The notes beneath the pieces were generated by a model. That model saw only the letters and a list, made by a program, of their open reading frames with translations, made no database searches and was not told where the DNA came from. A stretch of DNA of 64,000 nucleotides. It comes from SHVO01 sp041906145 (GTDB lineage Bacteria; Pseudomonadota; Alphaproteobacteria; Rhodospirillales; Rhodospirillaceae). The position numbers and the translations under genes are program-made. Below, piece after piece: positions 1 to 7,942 of this stretch. The stretch lies in NCBI GenBank assembly GCA_041906145.1, contig JAYRJU010000004.1:262685-326684 (forward strand), written 5' to 3'. Numbering within the stretch: position 1 is the stretch's first letter; every line of letters begins with the position of its first letter.

Positions 1-1330
1 CGCCGCCCTCGCCCCATCCGTCACCGTTTATGTCGCCCGGCTTCTTATCGCCCGAATACGTATAAACAGGCTGTCCCTTGTAGGCCCAAACCAGCACAGC
101 GTCCTTGTCGTCCGCCCCGGCTTCACGCCAGGTTCGCTGGTTTATCGACAACGGAGCCCAGAGGGAGCTCTCATTTTTAGCCGTCGGTGAATAGAGGACG
201 AAAGGAAACAGTTTGAGGCATTTGTCGACATCTCCGCGGCCGCAAATCGCAAGTTTATACTGTTGCGGGGAGTCAGGGCGGTCACACACAAACTGATCAA
301 TCGTGTCCTCGGCGCAATTGTATTCGTAGATCGTATGGCCCCTGCTGTCGGCGAGCACCTGCCCGGCCGCGGTGTCCTGCAGAGTGAGATCACTAGGCCG
401 TGGCGCGATCTGCTGCGTATACACATTGTGCCATCCCGGAACGTCGCCGCCTCGCATGCTGGAACGGACGTTCTCGCCGTCTTCGGCAAACGTGTAGAGC
501 GGACGGCCGCGGAAAGCCCACTGCTTGACGCCCGGAGAGCGCTCGAAGACCGACCACTCGCCTTCCGACTCAGCGAATTGCGGCGCGACGATGGGTTTCC
601 ACGACAGCAAACATTTCTCGTTGCAGCTCGATTTGCCCGGCCGATCTGCGTCGGAGACAAATACCGAGACGCCCTTGTTGGTAAGAAGGAGCCGTCCATT
701 GATCGTCGAAACCACCGAAAAAGTCGGCGGAACCAGAGCCGGTGGGCCCATCGCGACGCGGCCGCCGCCGCTTTCGCTGAAGTCGCGCGCAGCGCCTTTC
801 GTTCCTCCCAGAACGTCGCCCGGCTTCTTATCGATTACGTAGGTATAAAGCGGATAACCATCGTAGGCCCACTGCTTGCGGCCTTCCGGGCGCTCGATGA
901 TGCTCCACGCACCGACGGGCTTCGCGTCCTCCGCGGCAAACACAGGCGGCCATTGCTCGGCGCAACTACGGCGCCTATCCAATTCTGGGAGCAGGAAGCC
1001 GCCCGGATAGGGTTCGAACACGCCACTGCTTTCGGTGCGCTTTTCAAAAGTGCAGGCTGACTTACCGATCTGGTCGCCGGTCTCCCCGGCGCGCTGGGCG
1101 CGAAATGGCCATGTGTAGATCGTGTTGCCGGACGCGTCGGCATACACCGGTCCGACCTGCTCATTGATCATCACTTGGAAACCCGGCGGAATAGGAAGCT
1201 GTTTGTATTGTTCGACCGCGCGCGAAGCAGCGGACGCTGGTCGGCGCTCGGCGGAGCCGGCGTGGGCCGACGTGAGCATGATCAAGAGGGCCGCTCCAGC
1301 GGCACAGAACAACGAGCGTTTAAGCGACAT
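1..1330 (-). CDS. Secreted Yx(FWY)xxD-repeat protein (COG4315-like), partial, cluster A
   Basis: An open frame begins at an ATG at 1330 and runs without a stop off the left edge, so at least 443 residues are present and the C-terminus is missing. An SD-like GGGTGGA precedes the start. The N-terminus is a signal peptide (LFCAAGAALLIMLTSAHA). Paired modules follow: 'VYADASGNTIYTWPF', 'QWAYDGYPLYTYVIDKKPGD', 'QWAFRGRPLYTFAEDGE', 'VLADSRGHTIYEYNCAED' and 'VWAYKGQPVYTYSGDKKPGD'. These match the Y-x-[FWY]-x-x-D secreted-repeat family (Lipoprotein_15/COG4315), whose biochemical role is not established. The protein is a paralogue of the 459-residue product at 58625-60004 and shares its order of modules and a C-x3-C pair. 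It lies 17 bp downstream of the DUF1552 gene, so co-transcription is likely. Export is inferred. Confidence 0.85.
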   Translation of the reverse strand, partial: MSLKRSLFCAAGAALLIMLTSAHAGSAERRPASAASRAVEQYKQLPIPPGFQVMINEQVGPVYADASGNTIYTWPFRAQRAGETGDQIGKSACTFEKRTESSGVFEPYPGGFLLPELDRRRSCAEQWPPVFAAEDAKPVGAWSIIERPEGRKQWAYDGYPLYTYVIDKKPGDVLGGTKGAARDFSESGGGRVAMGPPALVPPTFSVVSTINGRLLLTNKGVSVFVSDADRPGKSSCNEKCLLSWKPIVAPQFAESEGEWSVFERSPGVKQWAFRGRPLYTFAEDGENVRSSMRGGDVPGWHNVYTQQIAPRPSDLTLQDTAAGQVLADSRGHTIYEYNCAEDTIDQFVCDRPDSPQQYKLAICGRGDVDKCLKLFPFVLYSPTAKNESSLWAPLSINQRTWREAGADDKDAVLVWAYKGQPVYTYSGDKKPGDINGDGWGEGG

Positions 1331-1347
1331 TTTCCGTTCCACCCTTG

Positions 1348-2682
1348 CTAAGCCAAAATCTCGCCGATGTCTTTGTTGGTCTGATTGCTTTTCTCGCCCC
1401 ATACCGAGGCGTCCAGCCCCATTACGCGGAGGAGAGTGTAGCCGACGCGGGACACGGTCGAGCTTTCACCGTTGATATGCAGTCCCGTTTTGATCCGCCC
1501 GCCGGCCCGGCCGGCGGTGAACATCGGAATCGCGTCCATAGAGTGAACGCGGGCAAGCGACGTCTCCGAGTTCGCGAAGATCAAGCAGTTATCAAGTACA
1601 GTTCCGTCGCCCTCTTTGATCTTCGCGAAGGTGGTAATGAAGCGTTCCAGGCTTTCCATGGCCCGCAACGTGAACCATGAGGCCGTGGGCTGATAACCCA
1701 GCTGTTCGTCGAGCGGCTCCTCGTGAGTACATGTGTGGTGCGGCTTTTCGTAGCCCGGTTTCGTTGTGGCCGAGAAGCCTTCCGAATAAGCCATGTTGAA
1801 CACGCGTGTCTGGTCGCAAGCGACGGCCATCGCAAGAAGGTCCGCCATCATGTCGTGACGCGAGGCGACCAGGCCGGCCGTAATTCCGCGTTCGGTATCC
1901 TTGGGCTTCGCCGCCAGGTGGCAGGCCGCGAGCGGCTCGGGTTTCGTGAGCTGCTGATCGAACTGCCGTTCGAGATCACGCAGGCCCGTAAAGAACTGGT
2001 CCATGCGCGCCTTGTCGGACGCACCCACCGTTTTCTCCATCTCCCTAGCCTGTTCGAGCACACCCGATAACGCGCTCTTTCTGACCATTACGCGCGGATT
2101 CGGCGTAAAGGTCGGCGCATTCGGATCCTGGAAGTCCGGTCCAAACAGACGGGTATAAAAGTTGACAGGCGACCATTCAGCCGCATTCTCGGTGAACTGA
2201 TTTTCATAACTGTTGGTGGTTCTGACATTACCGGTCGCCGTCGCTGTCAGATGCTGGAAGCGCGTTGACCGCCCGATCCGCTTGGAAATCGTTACATCGA
2301 TGGTTTCCCCGGGACGATGCCCGCCGGTCTGCGGGGTGATACCGGAGCGAGCCATCACCCAGCCCGAGTAGTGGCAGAACTTCGGCGCATTATCCAAATA
2401 AGCGTTGAAGTTAGAGAAAAGATTGATGTGTTGGCGGACACTCTTTAGCGGCAGGATCTCCTCCGGCAGGTCCCAACTGGTGCCGAAGGTCTTCGGCGTG
2501 AAAATCTTCGCGTTCATACCGCAGCCCCAGAACCATGTTCCGAAGCGAACCGGCATCGGCTTGCCGTTTGCGAGCGCTTGGCCATTGCCATCCAGGAAAC
2601 AGTCCAGAAGCGGGAGCGCGACTGTTACGGCGCCGCCGTTCAACAGGCCGCGCAGTACGCGGCGACGATTCACCTTATTCAT
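1348..2682 (-). CDS. Tat-exported DUF1552 (HXXSHH family) protein, cluster A
   Basis: This 444-residue protein starts with a twin-arginine signal (NRRRVLRGLLNGGAVTVALP), implying folding in the cytoplasm, possibly with a cofactor, before export. It belongs to DUF1552 (PF07586), which has no proven activity and is usually encoded beside DUF1588/DUF1592 proteins, as here. Conserved features include 'FGTWFWGCGMN' near residue 48, 'HYSGWVMARSG', and a His/Cys-rich 'KPHHTCTHEEP' in the C-terminal half. It is a close paralogue of 60055-61386: 'EKPHHTCTHEEPLDEQLGYQ' aligns with 'DKPHHTCTHEEPVDEKLGYQ'. The ATG at 2682 lies 3 bp after the stop of the upstream lipoprotein gene, whose last codons carry the ribosome-binding site, so the two genes look translationally coupled. 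Confidence 0.88.
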   Translation of the reverse strand: MNKVNRRRVLRGLLNGGAVTVALPLLDCFLDGNGQALANGKPMPVRFGTWFWGCGMNAKIFTPKTFGTSWDLPEEILPLKSVRQHINLFSNFNAYLDNAPKFCHYSGWVMARSGITPQTGGHRPGETIDVTISKRIGRSTRFQHLTATATGNVRTTNSYENQFTENAAEWSPVNFYTRLFGPDFQDPNAPTFTPNPRVMVRKSALSGVLEQAREMEKTVGASDKARMDQFFTGLRDLERQFDQQLTKPEPLAACHLAAKPKDTERGITAGLVASRHDMMADLLAMAVACDQTRVFNMAYSEGFSATTKPGYEKPHHTCTHEEPLDEQLGYQPTASWFTLRAMESLERFITTFAKIKEGDGTVLDNCLIFANSETSLARVHSMDAIPMFTAGRAGGRIKTGLHINGESSTVSRVGYTLLRVMGLDASVWGEKSNQTNKDIGEILA

Positions 2683-2685
2683 CGA

Positions 2686-4395
2686 TTACCCCTTCGCTTT
2701 AACTTCTGAATTCGAACCAGCCGATGCCCCCAAACTGGGCCGAGGCTCAGGCCGCACGCGCAGGAAAGCCGGGTTCGACACTATGGCCTTCAACAAGGCG
2801 GGGAATTTGTAACCACCGTTCGCAAAACTCGTCTGGATAGCGGCCAGCGTGGCGGCATCGGCCTGCGACGTCGCACCGCCAGTTGCGTAGCTATACGCTC
2901 GCTTGACGAGACAAGATGTCAGCGCGGGGTGGTTACGAAGCGCCTCTCCCAACCCGACGACATCACTGAAGCCCTTCCCATCCAAACTTCCGCTCGCGTC
3001 GATCAGGCTTCCCTTCTCCCGCGTGCGGAACTGGCCAGCGCCGTCGAAGTTTTCGAGCGCTAGGCCGGCCGGATCCGTGATGCGGTGGCAGCCGGCACAA
3101 ACCGGATTTTGGAGGTGCTGATTTACGCGTTCGCGCTGCGTGCGGATATTGGGGTCCGGATTTTCCAACGCGGAGAAGTCCACGTTCGCCGGCGGGTTGG
3201 GAACAGGCTGACAAAGGAAAATCTCGCGCATGGCTTTACCGCGCAACGTCGGCGAGCTGCGGGCCGGGTGCGAGCGCAGCGCAAGGAAGCTGATATGAGT
3301 CAGCAACCCGGCGCGCGGACTATCGGCGGGAAATTGGTATGGCGACCAGGAGGAAACTGAAACGTCGTAGATGGCCGATAGCGATGGCGAAAGGAACGTT
3401 TCCCGCGTCGTAAATAGATCACGATAGTCGCGTTTTTTGACGATAAGGTGATCGACCACCGTGCGAAGTGTTTGTTCTCGCGCGTCCGCAGCCGTGACGC
3501 CGGTGAAATCAGGATAAGCGTCCGGATCCTTGGCGACCGTGTCGAAGGTATCGAAATGAAACATGTCGTCGAAGAAAGCGCGCACTCCCGTCTCGAGGCG
3601 CGAACTCGCGAGCATGCGGTCTATGGCCTTCACCAGACCTTTCTGCGTGAGCAGTTCTCCTGCCTCCGCCTCACGGAGCAGTTCCTCGTCCGGCGCCGAA
3701 TTCCACAGAAAGAAGCTGAGGCGCGATGCTATGGTATAGGTGTCGAAGCGCTCCATGCCGCGGCGGGTGGGATCGGGCTCGACCGTATCTTCGAAATATA
3801 GGAAGTGCGGGCTCATCAATAGGCTCTCGGTCGCCACGCCCAATCCGGCATAGAAATCCTTAAGCCGTGTCGCGGCGGTGTTCGCAGCCTCCACCGCCTG
3901 ATCTCGTTCCGTCGACGTTAAAGGACGGCGAAACAGCACGCGGCCGACCGACGTCACGTATTTTGCGGCGCAGGGGGCATCGGCCGCTGAAGTATCCGCC
4001 GGTTTACAGCGCACCGTGAAATCGCGGTGTGCGGGGTCCACTAAGCGCGCGGAGATAGTCGCTGCTGCCCGCTGGTATCGCTCCATCTGAGCGCCTGGTA
4101 CGCCCGCGTCGGCGGCGCCGACCTGTAACAAACCTTCCGCGCGGCCGAACGGCGCAAAGTTTGTTTCAATCTTGATGTCTTCGCCAAAGGCGTTGGAAAG
4201 GACGTTGAGATACTGCTCCGACGTGAGTAGGCGGAGCCGCTTTGGGGAGCCTGCAGTCGAAACATCGGCATTATGGCTAGCGGAGACGGCCGGTGTGCGC
4301 GCGCTATCCGTCTCGCCGCTACAGCCCGTCAGTGTAAAGGCGATCGAGGCCGCAAGAACCCCGCAGAGAACCAGTCTTTTCTTCAACAGCCTCAC
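2686..4395 (-). CDS. DUF1595/DUF1592/DUF1588/DUF1585 haem-binding lipoprotein, cluster A
   Basis: A 569-residue exported lipoprotein starting at GTG 4395, behind a strong GGAGGT site. The signal peptide ends in a lipobox (LTGC, Cys25). The order of segments fits the planctomycete-type PSD/PSCyt family: a DUF1587-like N-terminus ('RLLTSEQYLNVLSNAFG'), DUF1595 ('VLFRRPLTSTERDQAV'), DUF1592 ('RLSFFLWNSAPDEELL'), DUF1588 with one c-type haem motif CAGCH ('NPVCAGCHRITDPAGLALEN'), and DUF1585 ('CLVKRAYSYATGG'). A single covalent haem suggests electron transfer at the periplasmic face of a membrane; the partner and substrate are unknown. It is the first intact gene of cluster A and is paralogous to 61400-63148. 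The 195 bp upstream contain no gene. Confidence 0.87.
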   Translation of the reverse strand: MRLLKKRLVLCGVLAASIAFTLTGCSGETDSARTPAVSASHNADVSTAGSPKRLRLLTSEQYLNVLSNAFGEDIKIETNFAPFGRAEGLLQVGAADAGVPGAQMERYQRAAATISARLVDPAHRDFTVRCKPADTSAADAPCAAKYVTSVGRVLFRRPLTSTERDQAVEAANTAATRLKDFYAGLGVATESLLMSPHFLYFEDTVEPDPTRRGMERFDTYTIASRLSFFLWNSAPDEELLREAEAGELLTQKGLVKAIDRMLASSRLETGVRAFFDDMFHFDTFDTVAKDPDAYPDFTGVTAADAREQTLRTVVDHLIVKKRDYRDLFTTRETFLSPSLSAIYDVSVSSWSPYQFPADSPRAGLLTHISFLALRSHPARSSPTLRGKAMREIFLCQPVPNPPANVDFSALENPDPNIRTQRERVNQHLQNPVCAGCHRITDPAGLALENFDGAGQFRTREKGSLIDASGSLDGKGFSDVVGLGEALRNHPALTSCLVKRAYSYATGGATSQADAATLAAIQTSFANGGYKFPALLKAIVSNPAFLRVRPEPRPSLGASAGSNSEVKAKG

Positions 4396-4533
4396 ATTAC
4401 CTCCGCACGCAATTTTAGTTCGTTATCAGATACGGACTTTAGCCCTTACTATCGACGTACCGAAAACTATATACCCGAATGCCCGAGCATCGGGCGAGCC
4501 CGGTCGAGCCAGCCCTCTGATACCGCAACGCAA

Positions 4534-4561
4534 TACGGCCCGCCTTCGCGGGAGGGCCGTA
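4534..4561 (-). terminator. Weak candidate hairpin downstream of the truncated secreted-protein gene
   Basis: An 8-bp perfect inverted repeat (TACGGCCC/GGGCCGTA) encloses a GC-rich loop just beyond the stop at 4591. There is no clear T-tract on either strand, so it may be a terminator remnant or an unrelated palindrome. Confidence 0.3.
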
Positions 4562-4590
4562 CCGTGAAAATCACGTGTTCATTTATCCAA

Positions 4591-5079
4591 CTAGCGGGCG
4601 GGGACTTCCACCGACCCTGCCCCGTTCGCCGCAACCGGCCGCTCGGGATGGATAATAAAAACCCGCACCATCTTCACATCGAGGACGGACGATAGTGATG
4701 TATTGCGGCCCGTTACAGGATCCGGATGACCGTCCGCGTTGCGGACCAACGCACGATAGAGCGAGGGCAGCGATGTCTTCCCATAGGCGTGGATATGCGT
4801 CGAAAAGGAGCGGAGGGTCTGGCTGTAGAAATTCTCAAGATCAGTATAGCCGCCCAGGAGTCCACTCGCACCGGCGGGAAGCAGCTTCAGACGAACGGGC
4901 ATATCGCGCATTTCGCGGTCGGTGGGCAGGCGAAATGTGGCCCACGGACAAATGACATCGACGGGCTCGGTCGTCAGAACGCCATCGACGATCTTACCCT
5001 TGAGATGCCGCACGTAACGTTTGCCCCAGCGGTTATCGATCACCTGCGTGCCGCCGGGAAGGATATCGCTGCCGTCGGC
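4591..5079 (-). pseudogene. Truncated secreted protein of unknown family (C-terminal stump), cluster A
   Basis: The frame encodes the C-terminal 40 percent of a protein matching the 368-residue product at 57477-58583: 'DNRWGKRYVRHLKGKIVDG' against 'DMRWGKQFIHTVKGKIVDG', and 'VRVFIIHPERPVAANG' against 'SQVYIIHPAQQVAAKG'. Similarity continues upstream of the GTG at 5043 ('ADGSDILPGGTQ') to about 5079, where IS3 sequence begins. The signal peptide and the first roughly 200 residues are absent and are not found on the other side of the element. An IS-associated deletion, rather than simple insertion, therefore destroyed the gene. A leftover translation product from GTG 5043 is conceivable but would not be exported. 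Confidence 0.82.
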
Positions 5080-5998
5080 TTTTTTGCGAAGGAGAGCACG
5101 TGAAATTCTCCTTCATCGCGAAGCACCGGGGGATCTGGCCGGCGGACTGGTTATGCGGGGCGCTCGGTGTCTCGCGAGGCGGCTTCTATGCGTGGCTGAC
5201 AAGGCCCCGCAGCGTGCGCAACCGCACTGACGAAGACCTGGGCGCAAAGGTGCGGGCAAGCTTCTTGGCAAGTGACCGAACATACGGCGCCAGGCGCATC
5301 TGGCACGATATGCTTGCCGAGGGCGTGCCTTGCGGGCTTCACAAGATCGAGCGATTGATGCGGTTGCAAGGGCTCAGATCACGCCCACGCCGCCGTCGCC
5401 TACCGTCCGATCAGGGTGAGCGTCAGACCAGCGCAGTTGCCGCCAACGTGCTCGATCGCGCTTTCGAGGCGTCCATCCCGAACCGCAATTGGATCGCCGA
5501 CTTCGCCTACATCTGGACAGCAGAAGGCTGGCTTTATGCGGCGGCGGTCATCGATCTGTTCTCGCGCCGGGTGGTGGGCTGGTCGATGAGCGCGACCATG
5601 ACGGCTCAGCTGGTTACCGACGCCCTCATCATGGCGATCTGGCGCAGAGGCAGGCCCGACGCCCTCTTGCATCATTCGGATCGCGGCAGTCAGTACACCA
5701 GCGAGCAGTTCCAAAGGCTGATGACAGATCACGGAGTTACTTGCAGTATGAGCCGCTCCGGTAACGTCTGGGACAATGCTGCTATGGAGAGCTTCTTCTC
5801 TTCGCTGAAGACCGAGAGAACAGCGCGCAAGGTGTATCGGACGCGGGACGAGGCCAAGAGCGATGTGTTCGATTACATCGAACGCTTCTACAATCCGAAG
5901 CATCGACACTCGACAATCGGATATATGAGCCCGATGGAGTTCGAGATGCAGGCAGGATTAGCTTAAGTAGGCGTCAACCAAACCGGCAGCAGGCCACC
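5080..5998 (+). mobile_element. Left-truncated IS3-family insertion sequence
   Basis: From about 5080 the sequence reads as the last few codons of an IS3 orfA ('FFAKEST' then TGA at 5101-5103), with a T6 run (5080-5085) at the place where IS3 elements frameshift, followed by complete orfB. The upstream roughly 300 bp of orfA and the left inverted repeat are missing and are replaced directly by the cluster A gene stump. After orfB, 'GTCAACCAAACCGGCAGCAGG' resembles an IS3-type right end, so I put the right boundary near 5995-6000. It should not move without a helper because one end is lost. The exact boundaries are estimates. Confidence 0.75.
5100..5966 (+). CDS. IS3-family transposase OrfB (DDE integrase core)
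   Basis: A 288-residue protein starting at a GTG that overlaps the orfA stop (ACGTGA). It has an N-terminal HTH_21-like region ('TYGARRIWHDMLAEGV', residues about 60-75) and a complete rve integrase core. The acidic triad is visible as D in 'NWIADFAYIW', D in 'LLHHSDRGSQYTS' and E in 'DNAAMESFFSSLKTE'. The C-terminus 'HRHSTIGYMSPMEFE' is typical. The active site therefore appears intact. In IS3 elements OrfB works as an OrfAB fusion made by -1 frameshifting; here OrfA and its DNA-binding helix are gone, so activity is doubtful. Confidence 0.9.
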   Translation: MKFSFIAKHRGIWPADWLCGALGVSRGGFYAWLTRPRSVRNRTDEDLGAKVRASFLASDRTYGARRIWHDMLAEGVPCGLHKIERLMRLQGLRSRPRRRRLPSDQGERQTSAVAANVLDRAFEASIPNRNWIADFAYIWTAEGWLYAAAVIDLFSRRVVGWSMSATMTAQLVTDALIMAIWRRGRPDALLHHSDRGSQYTSEQFQRLMTDHGVTCSMSRSGNVWDNAAMESFFSSLKTERTARKVYRTRDEAKSDVFDYIERFYNPKHRHSTIGYMSPMEFEMQAGLA

Positions 5999-6017
5999 TC
6001 GTCAGCACGCCCTTGTT

Positions 6018-6251
6018 GGCGAATGTCTTAGCGCAGCTCGGAAGCGAGCGAAGTTGACGCAGATAGCCTTGGCAAGGCGCTGAGGTAAGTCCCAGTCCTT
6101 CGTTTTCTCGTATGAGGCTGGGCAACGCCGAGTAGACGTGCTGGAATTCATGCTCATCGTAGACGCTATAGGCGCTGATCCGCGCAAAGTGTTTTCGGAA
6201 ACACATGAAAACTGGCATCCACCACGTGTACGTACCCGCTCCAAAAATTAA
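6018..6251 (+). pseudogene. Broken XRE-family HTH regulator
   Basis: The plus strand in one frame reads '..ARKRAKLTQIALARR', then TGA at 6081-6083, then 'GKSQSFVFSYEAGQRRVDVL', then 'EFMLIVDAIGADPRKVFSE', ending at TAA 6249-6251. Apart from the stop, which sits where such proteins usually carry Leu, this is a recognisable HTH_XRE domain (consensus like LTQxxLAxxLGxxQSFVSxYExGxRRLDVxEF). No start codon context is visible, and the N-terminus abuts the right end of the IS3 fragment. I infer a regulator gene that was cut by the IS and then decayed. The following 6252-6466 shows no recognisable gene. Confidence 0.75.
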
Positions 6252-6466
6252 TCTGGGCGGGGCGGGGGCGGTAACGAGGGGCCCCGATAAACTCCATGGT
6301 GTGTCCCGTTGGGCTCACGCCTGGAAAACGCGGCCTGTACAGGCGTTGGATCGCCTGAAATTCGCGTGCATGCATGACTAGACTGTCGCATCGCGCGCCT
6401 CATGAAATCGCAACGGCGGGAAATGTGTTACACTCGCCTCGGACGCGATTGGCCTTGGAAGGCACA

Positions 6467-6742
6467 ATGGGGATTCGGATAAGTACCTTATTCGCTCTCG
6501 GGAGCCTGATAGTTTCCGTTTCGGCGATTTGGCTGGTGGAATCTCTACGCGCCCGCCCTTTCGAGCACCCGGTCCCCGTCGTTATAGCGCCGGATGGACC
6601 CTACAAACTTAAAGCGATGCGACCGCTTGCTCCATACGATGCCTTCCGGGTTTTCGAACGGCTACCCGGGGGCAAGCATATCCCGGAGAAAATCACCATC
6701 GCACCGGATTCGGAAACACCAATTCCTCCCCGCAAACGCTAG
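6467..6742 (+). CDS. Small single-pass membrane/exported protein, unknown
   Basis: I chose the ATG at 6467 because GGAAGG lies 4 bp upstream; the longer frame from 6374 lacks a ribosome-binding site. The 91-residue product begins with a hydrophobic segment (residues about 5-20, 'STLFALGSLIVSVSAIWLV'), then a proline-rich, charged, presumably periplasmic tail ending 'TPIPPRKR'. I recognise no family. It stands alone between the IS-scarred region and a tRNA gene on the other strand. It is more likely real than not, because start, SD and membrane segment agree. Confidence 0.5.
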   Translation: MGIRISTLFALGSLIVSVSAIWLVESLRARPFEHPVPVVIAPDGPYKLKAMRPLAPYDAFRVFERLPGGKHIPEKITIAPDSETPIPPRKR

Positions 6743-6803
6743 CCACGTTGCTAGCCATGAGAAAAGACCGCATCGCTAAGAAATCATAACACATTGAATT
6801 TAA

Positions 6804-6880
6804 TGGTCGGGGCGGCGGGATTTGAACCCACGACCACCAGACCCCCAGTCTGGTGCGCTACCAGGCTGCGCTACGCCCCG
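6804..6880 (-). tRNA. tRNA-Pro (anticodon GGG)
   Basis: The reverse complement folds as a standard 77-nt tRNA: acceptor CGGGGCG/CGCCCCG, D-loop 'AGCCTGGTAGC', anticodon stem CCAGA/TCTGG with loop CTGGGGG (anticodon GGG), T-loop GGTTCAAATCC, discriminator A and an encoded CCA. It lies 100 bp downstream of merR and may share its transcript. Confidence 0.96.
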
Positions 6881-6979
6881 ACACGGCCAGGAAAGCTTTG
6901 AAAGATGGGGGGGCTTTCCGGCGCGGCGGGACTATAGACAGCAGCGCCCGGCAAAACAACGCCTGTTCTGTTCGAAATT

Positions 6980-7438
6980 TCAGCGCAGTACGGCGCGCAG
7001 TTCGTCCCGCATGGCGGTCAGTTCGCCCAGCAATTGGCGCATGTCGTGGCGCGGCGCGGTATGGACCGTCGCCTCGGAAACGGGGGCCGCCTCAATAGCG
7101 GTCGCCGGCGCCGGAGCAACCGGCTCGCTGATCAGACCCTTGGCGCCGCTTTCGCGGAGCAACTTCTGCACGCCGCGGATGGTCATGCCGTCGGTGTAGA
7201 GCAGCGCGCGAATGCGCTTCAGGAGAACGATGTCTTCCGGCCGGTAATAGCGCCGCCCACCGCCGCGCTTCAGCGGTTTCACTTGCGTGAATTTGGTTTC
7301 CCAGAAACGCAGGACATGCTGCGGTACATCGAGGTCGTCGGCGACTTCGCTGATGGTGCGGAAAGCCGCGTCGGATTTACCGGTGCGCGCGCCGGAGGTT
7401 TCGGAATCTTCTGCAGGAAAGAGTTCGTCGCTCGCCAC
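6980..7438 (-). CDS. MerR-family transcriptional regulator
   Basis: A 152-residue protein starting at GTG 7438. The N-terminal winged-helix MerR DNA-binding domain spans about residues 27-95 ('TISEVADDLDVPQHVLRFWE', 'GRRYYRPEDIVLLKRIRALL', 'GMTIRGVQKLLRE'). It lacks the metal-binding cysteines of MerR/CueR, and the C-terminal part is a short Ala/Pro-rich segment plus a helix ('ELTAMRDELRAVL'). This gene sits beside ihfA, 12 bp downstream, throughout alphaproteobacteria. Its target and effector are unknown; the neighbouring lipid-synthesis genes suggest, but do not prove, a link. Confidence 0.85.
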   Translation of the reverse strand: MASDELFPAEDSETSGARTGKSDAAFRTISEVADDLDVPQHVLRFWETKFTQVKPLKRGGGRRYYRPEDIVLLKRIRALLYTDGMTIRGVQKLLRESGAKGLISEPVAPAPATAIEAAPVSEATVHTAPRHDMRQLLGELTAMRDELRAVLR

Positions 7439-7450
7439 GTGCAGGCGCCG

Positions 7451-7786
7451 TTATTCGGCGGGCGCCGGTGTTGCCTGAGCTTTCGCTTGCGCGGCGTGAC
7501 CTTGGCGGATGCGCGCCTTCAGAAGCTGCGACGGACGGAAGACCAGCACTTTACGCGGGAGAATGGGAACTTCCTCGCCGGTCTTCGGATTGCGGCCGAT
7601 ACGCTGGCCTTTTTGCCGAACGGAGAAGCTTCCGAACGAAGAGATCTTCACGGTTTCATTGCGCAGCAACGCCTGTGTGATCTCGTTCAACACGAGTTCC
7701 AGCAGGTCGGCCGATTCATTCCGCGAGAGGCCAACCTCTTGGTAGATGGCCTCGCTCAACTGTGCGCGGGTAATGGTCTCGCCCAT
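7451..7786 (-). CDS. ihfA: Integration host factor subunit alpha
   Basis: A 111-residue HU/IHF-family nucleoid protein that bends DNA as an IHF alpha/beta heterodimer. Diagnostic stretches are 'TITRAQLSEAIYQEVGLSRN' at the N-terminus, 'VKISSFGSFSVRQKGQRIGRN' around residue 45 and 'GEEVPILPRKVLVFRPSQLL'; the beta-arm carries the proline of the 'RNPKTG' motif. An Ala-rich tail of about 14 residues extends past the usual IHF-alpha end. It lies between fabH (156 bp upstream) and merR, the usual alphaproteobacterial order. Confidence 0.93.
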   Translation of the reverse strand: MGETITRAQLSEAIYQEVGLSRNESADLLELVLNEITQALLRNETVKISSFGSFSVRQKGQRIGRNPKTGEEVPILPRKVLVFRPSQLLKARIRQGHAAQAKAQATPAPAE

Positions 7787-7942
7787 CGATCGCGCTCCTT
7801 CATAAGAAAAGGCGTTAAAACAAGAGGTTAAAGGAGCCCCCTGATTCCGTCAATACAGGTTCTCTATGAGAAACAAGGCTTTAGGGGGAGACTGGCTAAA
7901 ATCATCACCCAGAGGTTGAAAACGCCGCGAGATTATAGCCAA

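Noticed and set aside
4726..5103. Plus-strand frame ending 'FFAKEST' that could be taken as IS orfA
   Set aside because: Only the last few codons resemble OrfA; the rest is antisense to the secreted-protein stump.
6374..6466. Upstream extension of the small membrane protein gene to 6374
   Set aside because: No ribosome-binding site there, while the ATG at 6467 has one and starts right before the membrane segment.
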